7,393 nt of DNA from Chloroflexi bacterium RBG_13_46_14 (GCA_001796415.1 MGML01000075.1:1-7393), one strand, 5' to 3'. Shown: positions 1 through 5,643, numbered from the stretch's first letter. A program made the numbers and translations. The notes: generated by a model from the sequence alone, not told the origin.

Positions 1-1
1 C

Positions 2-253
2 TACAGCAAGATGATATCCAATATCCAGGAGATCAAGGCCAGGAAATCTCCGGTCATTGCTGTCGCTACGGAGGGCAACACCGAGATAGGTTCACTGGCT
101 GACGACGTGATTTATATACCGGATACACTCGAACCACTGACGCCGATTCTGAGTATTATCCCGCTTCAGATCTTCGCCTATCACGTTGCCGCAATGCGAG
201 GCTGTGATATAGACAAACCAAGGAACCTGGCAAAATCGGTCACCGTGGAATAA
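2..253 (+). CDS. glmS: Glutamine--fructose-6-phosphate aminotransferase (isomerizing), C-terminal end, partial
   Basis: This is the last 83 codons of GlmS, the cytosolic enzyme that makes glucosamine-6-phosphate from fructose-6-phosphate and glutamine, the first step to UDP-GlcNAc for cell wall and surface glycans. The frame is open from the window edge with no start, so the gene begins upstream. The visible part is the end of the second SIS (sugar isomerase) domain. It carries the strongly conserved closing segment, with PLQIFAYHVA followed by a terminal PRNLAKSVTVE, which is almost invariant in GlmS and includes the C-terminal tail that contributes to the sugar site. The reading frame ends normally at TAA 251-253. 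The next gene (390-734) converges on it, with a structured spacer between. Identification is from recognition of this tail; the glutaminase half is not in the window. Confidence 0.95.
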   Translation, partial: YSKMISNIQEIKARKSPVIAVATEGNTEIGSLADDVIYIPDTLEPLTPILSIIPLQIFAYHVAAMRGCDIDKPRNLAKSVTVE

Positions 254-289
254 TCGCAGTATCAAACCTTGAAAATACATGATTCGTTT

Positions 290-370
290 TACACCCGAGT
301 TATGACAGCTTTCTATTATGAATAAACTCGCCGGAGTCATTCGGGTGTATATCCCGTAATAACTCCGGCG
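290..370. terminator. Interleaved inverted repeats between convergent genes; probable bidirectional terminator
   Basis: Two perfect 9-bp inverted repeats overlap in A-B-A'-B' order. A is TACACCCGA at 290-298 with TCGGGTGTA at 341-349, extendable by a G-T wobble and a T-A pair. B is CGCCGGAGT at 329-337 with ACTCCGGCG at 362-370. Inside B a short extra stem, CGGG 342-345 with CCCG 353-356, competes with A. Position between the stop codons of glmS (+) and the ABM gene (-) suggests transcription termination in both directions. There is no good T-run after B on the + strand; on the minus strand B is followed by TTTATTC, which is only weakly U-rich. The terminator role is therefore inferred from location and stem strength. 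Confidence 0.5.
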
Positions 371-389
371 TTATCAGGCATCCGAGATA

Positions 390-734
390 TTAGTCTGCGG
401 ATATCATAGATACAAAGTGTTCATCCATCTCAAAGCCGCCCAGACCGTTGCCAGCAGCGGCATAGACATGGATAACAGGTTCCTGTTCGATGCATGCCGA
501 TACCATCTGCAGTAGTTCCTGCCGTTCCTGGCACTCCTTCCATCCCTGCCATCCCCCGAGACGCGTCCAGGTGCCAACAACCATGTAGTGGGTAGGATCG
601 TTAATGTCGATGAGAGTCTCTCCCGACACGTAGGTTGACTGGCGCATACAGCTTGCTCTCAGGTCTTTGAGCAGTCCCTCCAGCCTTTTTTCTTCACCCG
701 GCTTGCAGCGTCGCTCTATAACTACCTTAACCAT
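390..734 (-). CDS. ABM-domain (antibiotic biosynthesis monooxygenase-like) small protein
   Basis: A 114-residue cytosolic protein with the dimeric ferredoxin-like fold of the ABM family. The pattern is that of the family: an N-terminal strand MVKVVIERRC, KPGEEKRLEGLLKDLR as first helix (about residues 11-26), SGETL (37-41), a YMVVGTWT strand (50-57), then Trp-rich W62/W65 followed by a charged helix, and a final VIHVYAAAG strand (87-95). The last 20 residues extend beyond the usual roughly 95-residue domain and I do not recognise them. Members range from quinol monooxygenases to heme-degrading enzymes and many of unknown substrate; nothing here selects one, so no specific reaction is claimed. 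There is no signal peptide or membrane segment. The start is supported by a GGGAGGTG ribosome site at 739-746, four bases before the ATG. It stands alone, convergent with glmS and divergent from the gene at 965. Confidence 0.8.
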   Translation of the reverse strand: MVKVVIERRCKPGEEKRLEGLLKDLRASCMRQSTYVSGETLIDINDPTHYMVVGTWTRLGGWQGWKECQERQELLQMVSACIEQEPVIHVYAAAGNGLGGFEMDEHFVSMISAD

Positions 735-855
735 CGTTCACCTCCCGCGTTCAATATTTTTCCACTTGACAGCTTTTTAAACCGTCTATTGTGGCTGGCG
801 GTGTGAAGTTATTACATGAGCCACCCGAGTGACATATTTATATACCTGATTACCA

Positions 856-911
856 AACTTGTCAAGTTATCCTTGAAAATAGTAACAACTATTAATTCAA
901 GTAATTCAAGG
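856..911. repeat. Cluster of CTTG/CAAG dyads and a tandem 9-bp repeat in the 735-964 spacer
   Basis: The 230-base spacer between the divergent genes has no gene but is rich in short symmetry. AACTTG-T-CAAGTT (856-868) is a perfect dyad. CTTGAAAATAGT (872-883) pairs with ACTATT-AA-TTCAAG (888-901) as a 12-bp stem with a 4-base loop and a 2-base bulge. TAATTCAAG occurs twice in perfect tandem (893-901 and 902-910), so the right half of the stem is duplicated. This arrangement looks like operator half-sites for a dimeric regulator of the downstream gene at 965, possibly also of the ABM gene. No regulator family is implied by the sequence alone. Confidence 0.45.
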
Positions 912-933
912 CATAAATCGAGAGTAAATATCA

Positions 934-960
934 TTGTAACTCAAGCACAGTTGGTATAAT
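934..960 (+). promoter_or_regulatory. Sigma-70-type promoter of the nucleotidyltransferase gene, leaderless layout
   Basis: A perfect TATAAT lies at 955-960, preceded by a -35-like TTGTAA at 934-939; the spacing of 15 is shorter than the optimal 17. Transcription would be expected to start 5-9 bases after the -10 box, at 965-969, which is exactly at the ATG (965-967). No Shine-Dalgarno sequence precedes that ATG. The mRNA would therefore be leaderless or nearly so. Confidence 0.5.
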
Positions 961-964
961 ATAA

Positions 965-1393
965 ATGGGTATGAGAGAAAAAATAGTCGCTGTTTCCGGT
1001 GGTTTCGACCCCATACACATCGGTCATATCAGGATGATCCATGAAGCGAGTAAACTCGGGAAACTGATCATAATACTCAATAACGATGCCTTTCTTATCA
1101 GGAAAAAAGGCCACCCTTTCATGCCGCTGGAGGAAAGAAAAGAGATCCTGGAAAATATCAAGGGAGTTGACAGTGTTTTCGTCAGCATCGATGAAGACGA
1201 CAGCGTCTGCAAGAGTCTTGAAGCGATCAAACCTGATATTTTTGCCAACGGCGGCGACCGCAGAGACGAGTCGGACATCCCTGAAGCCGAAGTATGCAAG
1301 CGGCTCGGGATAGAAATGGTCTTCAACGTTGGTGGTGGAAAGGTCCAGTCGAGTTCCTGGCTGACAAAATCAAGCAATCCTGATAAGAAATAA
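965..1393 (+). CDS. Cytidylyltransferase/adenylyltransferase-like nucleotidyltransferase (HIGH superfamily)
   Basis: A 142-residue single-domain enzyme of the GCT/RfaE-C-terminal type, which transfers CMP or AMP from an NTP to a phosphorylated sugar, polyol or similar acceptor. Visible marks are the N-terminal strand and loop VSGGFDPIHIGH, with the HxGH nucleotide-binding motif at H18-H21; a middle KPDIFANGGDR segment (about 89-99) matching the position of the KGGD region of RfaE-type enzymes; and a late QSSSWL (128-133) at the place of the family's second NTP-binding (ISSS-like) motif. Length agrees with the stand-alone family (about 130-160). The acceptor cannot be told: glycerol-3-phosphate, heptose-1-phosphate and others share this fold. 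The start is the ATG right behind a TATAAT box without a ribosome site; Met3 (971) is an alternative. It is probably monocistronic, since 140 non-coding bases follow. Cytosolic. Confidence 0.8.
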   Translation: MGMREKIVAVSGGFDPIHIGHIRMIHEASKLGKLIIILNNDAFLIRKKGHPFMPLEERKEILENIKGVDSVFVSIDEDDSVCKSLEAIKPDIFANGGDRRDESDIPEAEVCKRLGIEMVFNVGGGKVQSSSWLTKSSNPDKK

Positions 1394-1524
1394 ACCTGGC
1401 TTCATAATATTTTTACCCTTTTTGTACGTTGCCTGTATATTTTCGTATCATTTGTTTGTATCTTTCATATCAAATCACCGATTTCATGTAACAATTATAT
1501 CTCCGAATCGTTTATATAGGTAAA

Positions 1525-1533
1525 AGAGGAGGT
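1525..1533 (+). promoter_or_regulatory. Ribosome binding site that selects the TTG start at 1540
   Basis: AGAGGAGGT at 1525-1533 is a near-perfect Shine-Dalgarno sequence. It abuts the ATG at 1534, leaving no spacer, but sits six bases before the in-frame TTG at 1540, which is the usual distance. The TTG also gives the typical signal-peptide start MKKVL. Just upstream, TTTATATA (1511-1518) may be part of the promoter, but I see no convincing -35 partner. Confidence 0.6.
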
Positions 1534-1539
1534 ATGGTC

Positions 1540-1773
1540 TTGAAAAAAGTTCTTACAGTCTTAGTAACAGCCATGGTTATCTCGGTAGTACTCGTCACTT
1601 CCCTGGGAGTAACGGCATTCGCCGCTATGGACGGTTATGGTTACCAGGAACCCGCACCGGAATCCGGTGATGGTATTTCTAACGGAAGCGGATTCGACTA
1701 TGATGTGGGTTATGGCCCCGGCCCGGCGCCAAACTCTGGCGACGGCATACCTGACGGCAGTGGTTTTGAATAA
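1540..1773 (+). CDS. Small secreted peptide with two Gly/Asp-rich repeats
   Basis: From TTG 1540 this gives 77 residues; the ATG at 1534 would add two. Residues 1-28 form a standard Sec signal peptide: KK, then a long hydrophobic core of V, L, T, A and I, ending in AFA with likely cleavage before Ala29. The mature peptide of about 49 residues consists of two repeats of the form GYG(x)PxPAPxSGDGIxxGSGF, at about 32-52 and 57-76, differing by a one-residue gap. The codons of the two copies differ strongly, so the repeat is kept at protein level rather than being a recent DNA duplication. There is no cysteine, so no disulfide or lipoprotein anchor. Function is unknown; the acidic, Gly/Pro-rich mature part suggests a flexible secreted or wall-associated peptide, or a Ca-binding segment, but that is inference. 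The broken PKD-protein gene begins only 24 bases after its stop and may once have been fused to it. Confidence 0.65.
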   Translation: MKKVLTVLVTAMVISVVLVTSLGVTAFAAMDGYGYQEPAPESGDGISNGSGFDYDVGYGPGPAPNSGDGIPDGSGFE

Positions 1774-1796
1774 TATATAAATACACTTGGCCTAAT

Positions 1797-2931
1797 ATGG
1801 ATTATCTGAAATACTCTTTTAAAAATGAAGGGACTTATACCGTCCGCATCGACCTTTACAGCCAGGAAGATTATGCTAAAAATAAGAGCGAGGCGGTCCT
1901 GTTATCCAGTTATATCTACACGGTATACTGTACCCCTCTGACGTTTACGATAGAGGTTTCGCAGACTCACAATGAGAGGGAATATGAACTGAAAGCCACG
2001 GCAAGTAATCCGATACTGGTGCCGTCTTTCAGTAACGCCAGGTGGGAGTTCGGCAATGTCAGCACCGTACCCTCTGATGCGGGCACAACTAAAGTCATGT
2101 CAACTGAAGCCGATTTGTGGTCGGGAGGATTCAGCGAAGTAAGCCACGTCTTCCCCAAGACGGGGTCATACGTCGTCCTGTTTTCCCTGGAACTTGTCGG
2201 CAAGGTCCTGGCACGAGCATCCGTCAATGTGGATATTACCAGCGATTTCGTTATTGTTATGCCGGTCGGTCCATTAAAGACGGGACATGAATATACTTTT
2301 TCTGTCCGGACAGGAGCGCCTGAAATCCTGCCGTATGATGTTGTATTACACCTGGGACTTCGGAGACGGCCCGGTGCTGACCATACCTCTCAGCAATGAG
2401 GCCGTTCACGAGTTCGATAAACCGGGGCCATATGCAATACACGTCGGCGTGTTCGAGACGGGCGATACCGTTGACCTACCTATCGGCTCAGCAGTAGCGA
2501 CTTTAGAGGTGGAAGCATCTGCAAATTATCTCATGGATCTTCACAAGATGAAAAAGTTTGACTTGGATTTCAGGGTTGAGAGTGATTGGATAAATCCTCT
2601 CCCAGGTGCAACCAATATATTTAACTGGGTGCATGAATCTTGGGGAGAGTTAGTCTGGGACGGGGTGTATTTTTTCATGCAATGGGAAGCATATAACGGC
2701 AAAGAGACCATAAGCGGGAGAGTTTCCCAAGATGGTACAACGATTGAACAACTTGATATTAGATATGATTTTGTCCACAATACAGGTGTCAGTCATTGGC
2801 AGGTTATACGAGTCGAAGGTTTGCCAATAAGATTGAATTCTTCAAACTATTTTGAAGGAATAAAGTATGGTGAAGAAGTCGCCACATATGTATCCTACTT
2901 CAGCTCAGACCAGATAACCGATTATCACTAG
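1797..2931 (+). pseudogene. PKD-domain surface protein, 5' incomplete and frameshifted
   Basis: Two frames together encode one protein of about 378 residues. The first runs from ATG 1797 to about 2345; the second covers about 2347 to the TAG at 2929-2931. Removing one T around 2346-2347 joins them in the middle of a canonical PKD motif, reading PYDVV then YTWDFGDG. Three Ig-like PKD-type units are visible: an amputated one ending in YSFKNEGTYTVRI at the very start; one with ARWEFG and SHVFPKTGSYVVLF (about 2038-2190); and one with WDFGDG and HEFDKPGPYAIHVGV (about 2350-2455). A C-terminal part of about 135 residues, beta-rich with many Trp and Tyr, is not recognised. PKD proteins are normally exported, but no signal peptide is present, and no ribosome site precedes ATG 1797. 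The frame is open back to 1770, reading IIYKYTWPN, so the start is lost or lies in the upstream peptide gene. A sequencing indel cannot be excluded. Confidence 0.6.
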
Positions 2932-2972
2932 ACAAGCAAAGCTGGGATTTATGTCTTTTTTAAAGAGTAGCA

Positions 2973-3247
2973 GTGGCTTGCAACTGGAATGAATTTGAGG
3001 GTTGGGATCCCAGTCAAAAAATTGAGATTAGTTTGAAGATCTGTTCAAACTAAAAGTTAAATGGGAAACGTGGAGAGAACCGCTTGAAAAGCGATTATAA
3101 ATACTCTTTATAAAAAATAATCCACGCGAGATAGAACTCATCGAACTTATTTCGGATTTTAGAAGGAATCACGATAAATTTGTGCAATCGCCTTTGCGTC
3201 AAGAGTCCTGGGTTGCAGCCGAAGATTACGGAAAGTTTTCACGGTAA
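2973..3247 (+). pseudogene. Possible degraded coding remnant, + strand
   Basis: The 438-base interval 2932-3369 has no intact gene. On + there are protein-like stretches interrupted by lesions. Frame three (from 2973) reads CNWNEFEGWDPSQKIEI and stops at 3051-3053. Frame two reads FEDLFKLKVKWETWREPLEKRL (3032-3097), stops at TAA 3098-3100, then stays open in the same frame to TAA 3245-3247 with NNPREIELIELISDF and a further charged segment ending in DYGKFSR. No start with a ribosome site exists. I recognise no family. An open frame on the opposite strand overlaps the last part, so at most one of the two is real there. Treat this as a candidate remnant only. Confidence 0.25.
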
Positions 3248-3311
3248 TATTCGCTATTTCTTCAGCCCGATCAAGTTCACATCCAGGATCACGTAGTCTT
3301 AACCTAACCAA
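3159..3311 (-). CDS. Possible small or truncated hypothetical protein, minus strand
   Basis: Reading the minus strand, a TTG at 3311-3309 opens a 50-codon frame ending in TAA at 3161-3159; one more TAA closes it just upstream at 3320-3318. The product is charged and helix-prone, with CELDRAEEIANITVKTF around residues 11-27 and LDAKAIAQIYRDSF at the end. Its codons look more like coding sequence than chance. There is no ribosome site before the TTG, so it would be the 3' remnant of a gene whose 5' part is lost, or a false frame. No family is recognised. It overlaps the + strand remnant described for 2973-3247. Confidence 0.25.
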   Translation of the reverse strand: MVRLRLRDPGCELDRAEEIANITVKTFRNLRLQPRTLDAKAIAQIYRDSF

Positions 3312-3326
3312 TCGCGGTTATTCTGG

Positions 3327-3332
3327 TAGAAT
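3327..3332 (+). promoter_or_regulatory. Weak candidate -10 box of the four-gene operon
   Basis: TAGAAT at 3327-3332, within GGTAGAATATATG, is a plausible -10 element 37 bases before the GTG start of the first operon gene. It resembles GGTATAATATAA at the promoter of the gene at 965. No convincing -35 hexamer lies 16-18 bases upstream, so this is a weak call. Confidence 0.3.
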
Positions 3333-3369
3333 ATATGAATAGAATCACAGTTTTTATCCGGAGATTGAT

Positions 3370-4539
3370 GTGAAAACAGCCAGCGTATTGATTATAGGCG
3401 CCGGTGTTATCGGCACCAGTATTGCCTTTCATCTGGCAAAACAGGGCTGCAGGAATGTGGTTGTTCTTGAAAAGAATTACATCGGCTCAGGCTCCACGGA
3501 AAAATGCGCCGGCGGCATCAGGCAGCAGTTCTCTCTTGAAGCAGATATCCGATTATCTATGGAGAGCGTGGAGTTCTTTTCCAGTTTCGAGAGTGAAACC
3601 GGCCAACATTCAGATTTCCGGCAAAATGGGTACCTTATGCTGGCGACAACCGAAGATGATATGATAACTATCCTCCAGAACGCAGAAATTCAACGTAAAC
3701 TAGGACTGGATGTTAATCTCCTTACGCCTTCTGAAGTTCTGGAAATGGTTCCACAGTTGAGACCGGACGATATCCTGGGAGGTTCATTCTGTCAAAGTGA
3801 CGGGTATGCTGATCCCTATTCGGTAGTGAATGGATTCGCATCTGCTGCACGACAACTTGGTGCAAAAATATTTGAAGATACCGAAGTTACCGGGATAAAC
3901 ATAAAGAAGGATGGGGTGAAAGAGATAATAACCAATGGAGACAAATTCGTCACTCCTGTTGTGGTAAATGCGGCCGGACCATATGCGGGATTAATCGGTA
4001 GAATGATGGGTCATAATATCCCGGTTCGTCCGACTAGGCGCCATATTTTTATTACCGAGACTATTCATCACAAGGAATTTATTGCAGGTCCAATCTGGTC
4101 AAGGTTCCCGATGATCGTCGATTTTCACAGCGGCCTCTGGCTGCGTCGCGAGGGTCCATGTCTTATCTTCGGCAGGCGTAATCCGGAGGAGCCTGAAGGT
4201 TTTGACACATCGATCGACTGGGATTATTTCACTGGAATTGTCGGTCCTGAAATTTGTTATCGGTTTCCGGTGTTTGAAAATATTGGCATCATGAGAGCAC
4301 AGGCAGGACTTCATTCCGATACGCCGGATAATATGGCAATCCTCGGAAAAGCACCCGGTTTTGAAGGGGTATACCTGGCCTGTGGTTTCAGCGGACACGG
4401 TTTCATGCATTCTCCGGCATTCGGTAGAATTATAGCTGAATTGATATTGACTGGAGAAACTTCTTTTCAAGACATTAATCTTTTTCACCTGGAGAGATTC
4501 AACAAACCCGTGCAGATAACGGAGAAATCATTTATTTAA
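3370..4539 (+). CDS. FAD-dependent oxidoreductase, DAO family (sarcosine oxidase beta subunit-like)
   Basis: A 389-residue flavoprotein of the D-amino-acid oxidase/sarcosine oxidase superfamily, which oxidises C-N or C-OH bonds next to a carboxylate and passes electrons to oxygen or, in anaerobes, another acceptor. Residues 6-15 hold the Rossmann FAD motif VLIIGAGVIG, with E34 at the end of the second strand as ribose-binding acid. GSGSTEKCAGGIRQQF (39-54) is the conserved segment after it in SoxB-like members. A late GVYLACGFSGHGFMHSPAFG stretch is the family's C-terminal FAD and substrate segment. Length fits single-chain members and beta subunits (about 380-410). Substrate is not readable; sarcosine, dimethylglycine, proline or a 2-hydroxyacid are all possible. 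There is no signal peptide. The start is GTG 3370 with GGAG at 3360-3363, six bases away. It is first gene of the operon, 33 bases before the dehydrogenase, so its oxo product or hydroxyacid substrate may belong to the same route; that is inference. Confidence 0.8.
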   Translation: MKTASVLIIGAGVIGTSIAFHLAKQGCRNVVVLEKNYIGSGSTEKCAGGIRQQFSLEADIRLSMESVEFFSSFESETGQHSDFRQNGYLMLATTEDDMITILQNAEIQRKLGLDVNLLTPSEVLEMVPQLRPDDILGGSFCQSDGYADPYSVVNGFASAARQLGAKIFEDTEVTGINIKKDGVKEIITNGDKFVTPVVVNAAGPYAGLIGRMMGHNIPVRPTRRHIFITETIHHKEFIAGPIWSRFPMIVDFHSGLWLRREGPCLIFGRRNPEEPEGFDTSIDWDYFTGIVGPEICYRFPVFENIGIMRAQAGLHSDTPDNMAILGKAPGFEGVYLACGFSGHGFMHSPAFGRIIAELILTGETSFQDINLFHLERFNKPVQITEKSFI

Positions 4540-4543
4540 CTGA

Positions 4544-4566
4544 GATGAAGGGAAGGATGAAGGGAG
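4544..4566 (+). promoter_or_regulatory. Duplicated Shine-Dalgarno region before the dehydrogenase gene
   Basis: GATGAAGGGA occurs twice with a 12-base period (4544-4553 and 4556-4565). The second copy ends in AGGGAG (4561-4566), six bases from the ATG at 4573, and is the functional-looking ribosome site. The first copy offers a second AAGGGAAGG site about 15-20 bases from the start. It sits in the 33-base gap after the oxidoreductase stop. Confidence 0.5.
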
Positions 4567-4572
4567 AAATTT

Positions 4573-5643
4573 ATGAAAAAGAAAATAGCAGTTCTGGGTG
4601 GTGACGGCATAGGTCCTGAGGTAGTCGGCGCCGCCTGTCATATACTTGAAAAGGCGAATTTCAGTCTCGACATCCAATGGCTTCCCAACGGAGAAGCAGC
4701 TATTGAAACTCATGGTACGGTCTTACCGGAGGAAACGAAAAAGCAGTGCCAGGAATCCGACGCAGTATTTTTCGGATCTGCGAATCCTCCCAGTGACCCG
4801 ATAATTATGTATCTTCGCTGGGGTCTTGGAAATTTTGTGAATGTCAGGCCGACAAAATATTACACAGGTGCAGCCAGCCCGTTAAAAGACCCAGAGGGTA
4901 TAGACTTTGTCATCCTCAGGGAAAACAGCGAAGGTATGTATACCTACGCTGAAGGCGATCTCACTGTACTGCAGGAGAAGCTGCCGGATTTTCGCACCAG
5001 ACACGGGAAATCTCTCAGCGATTATGGAAAAGGTAATTTTGCCTTGAGGATAATGTCTGAAACCGGAATGAAACGATTCAGTAAATTTGCCTGTGAATAT
5101 GCACAAGACAGGAAAAACAAAGGTTATCCGGGGAACGTCACGGTTGTCACAAAGTCCAATATGTTCCCTCAAACATGTGGTATGCTCGAAACAGCTATAC
5201 AGGAAGAACTTGCAAGCTATCCGGAACTGACATATACAAGGTATTACGTGGATGACATGGCACGTCGATTGGTAAGATTTCCAGGGAGTTTCGATGTCAT
5301 AGCAACATCCAATCTTTTCGGTGACATACTGACCGATGAAGCGGCTGAAATAGCCGGCGGTCTTGGCATGGCCGGCAGCGGCTGTGTTGGCGGCAAAGTG
5401 CCTTATTTCGAATCAGTCCACGGTACGGCTCCTGATATTGCCGGTAAGAATATTGCCAATCCCACGGGGGCAATCCTGTCAGCAAAATACATGCTGGATT
5501 ATCTCGGTATGGAACAGGAAGCTGACAGCCTGGAAAAAGCGCTACAGACAGTCTATAAGGAAGGTAAGGATCTGACCGGCGATCAAGGAGGAAAGGCTAC
5601 TACAACTCAGTTTGCCGAAGCAGTATTAAGGCATATTAAATGA
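4573..5643 (+). CDS. NAD-dependent isopropylmalate/isocitrate dehydrogenase family enzyme
   Basis: A 356-residue cytosolic beta-decarboxylating dehydrogenase that oxidises a 3-hydroxy diacid with a free 2-carboxylate side chain and releases CO2, using Mg2+ and a dinucleotide. Seen are the start GGDGIGPEV (9-17); substrate Arg residues R82, R92 (VRP) and R116 (LRENSEG); Y123 or Y125; catalytic Lys in TKSN (K194); metal-binding Asp residues in YVDDMA (D227/D228) and NLFGDILTD (D251, D255); and the cofactor loop HGTAPDIAGKNIANP (283-297). D288-I289 is the NAD+ signature, as against Lys-Tyr in NADP isocitrate dehydrogenase. The specificity helix reads DPIIMYLRW (75-83). It lacks the SxxN of isocitrate dehydrogenase, and I78 and M79 stand where LeuB has its two Leu residues, so a hydrophobic-tail substrate is favoured, yet the Glu of LeuB is replaced by D75. 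It lies between the flavoprotein and the hydro-lyase pair, consistent with the second step after isomerisation. leuB is possible but not proven. Confidence 0.85.
   Translation: MKKKIAVLGGDGIGPEVVGAACHILEKANFSLDIQWLPNGEAAIETHGTVLPEETKKQCQESDAVFFGSANPPSDPIIMYLRWGLGNFVNVRPTKYYTGAASPLKDPEGIDFVILRENSEGMYTYAEGDLTVLQEKLPDFRTRHGKSLSDYGKGNFALRIMSETGMKRFSKFACEYAQDRKNKGYPGNVTVVTKSNMFPQTCGMLETAIQEELASYPELTYTRYYVDDMARRLVRFPGSFDVIATSNLFGDILTDEAAEIAGGLGMAGSGCVGGKVPYFESVHGTAPDIAGKNIANPTGAILSAKYMLDYLGMEQEADSLEKALQTVYKEGKDLTGDQGGKATTTQFAEAVLRHIK

Noticed and set aside
92..340. 82-codon minus-strand frame across the glmS end
   Set aside because: It overlaps the highly conserved GlmS tail and the structured spacer. 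No ribosome site or protein-like pattern.
766..792. Perfect TTGACA (766-771) with TATTGT (787-792) as a + strand promoter
   Set aside because: The spacer is only 15 and the -10 is poor, and it would give a leader of about 165 bases although a much better TATAAT sits at 955. TTGACA here also belongs to a repeated word, so I do not call it.
1024..1377. 117-codon open frame on the minus strand
   Set aside because: It lies fully inside the nucleotidyltransferase gene, which has clear family motifs. Its product is Ser/Leu-rich and motif-free, typical of an antisense shadow.
2287..2931. Independent 214-residue gene starting at ATG 2287
   Set aside because: The first about 20 codons are out of phase with the PKD homology, which continues from the preceding frame; there is no ribosome site. 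It is better read as the second half of a frameshifted gene.
2931..2961. Possible rho-independent terminator after the PKD gene (GACA/TGTC followed by a T-run at 2956-2961)
   Set aside because: The stem is only four base pairs with a long loop; too weak to call despite the T-run.
4099..4488. 129-codon open frame on the minus strand
   Set aside because: It is antisense to the conserved C-terminal half of the FAD oxidoreductase, with no ribosome site and no recognisable family.
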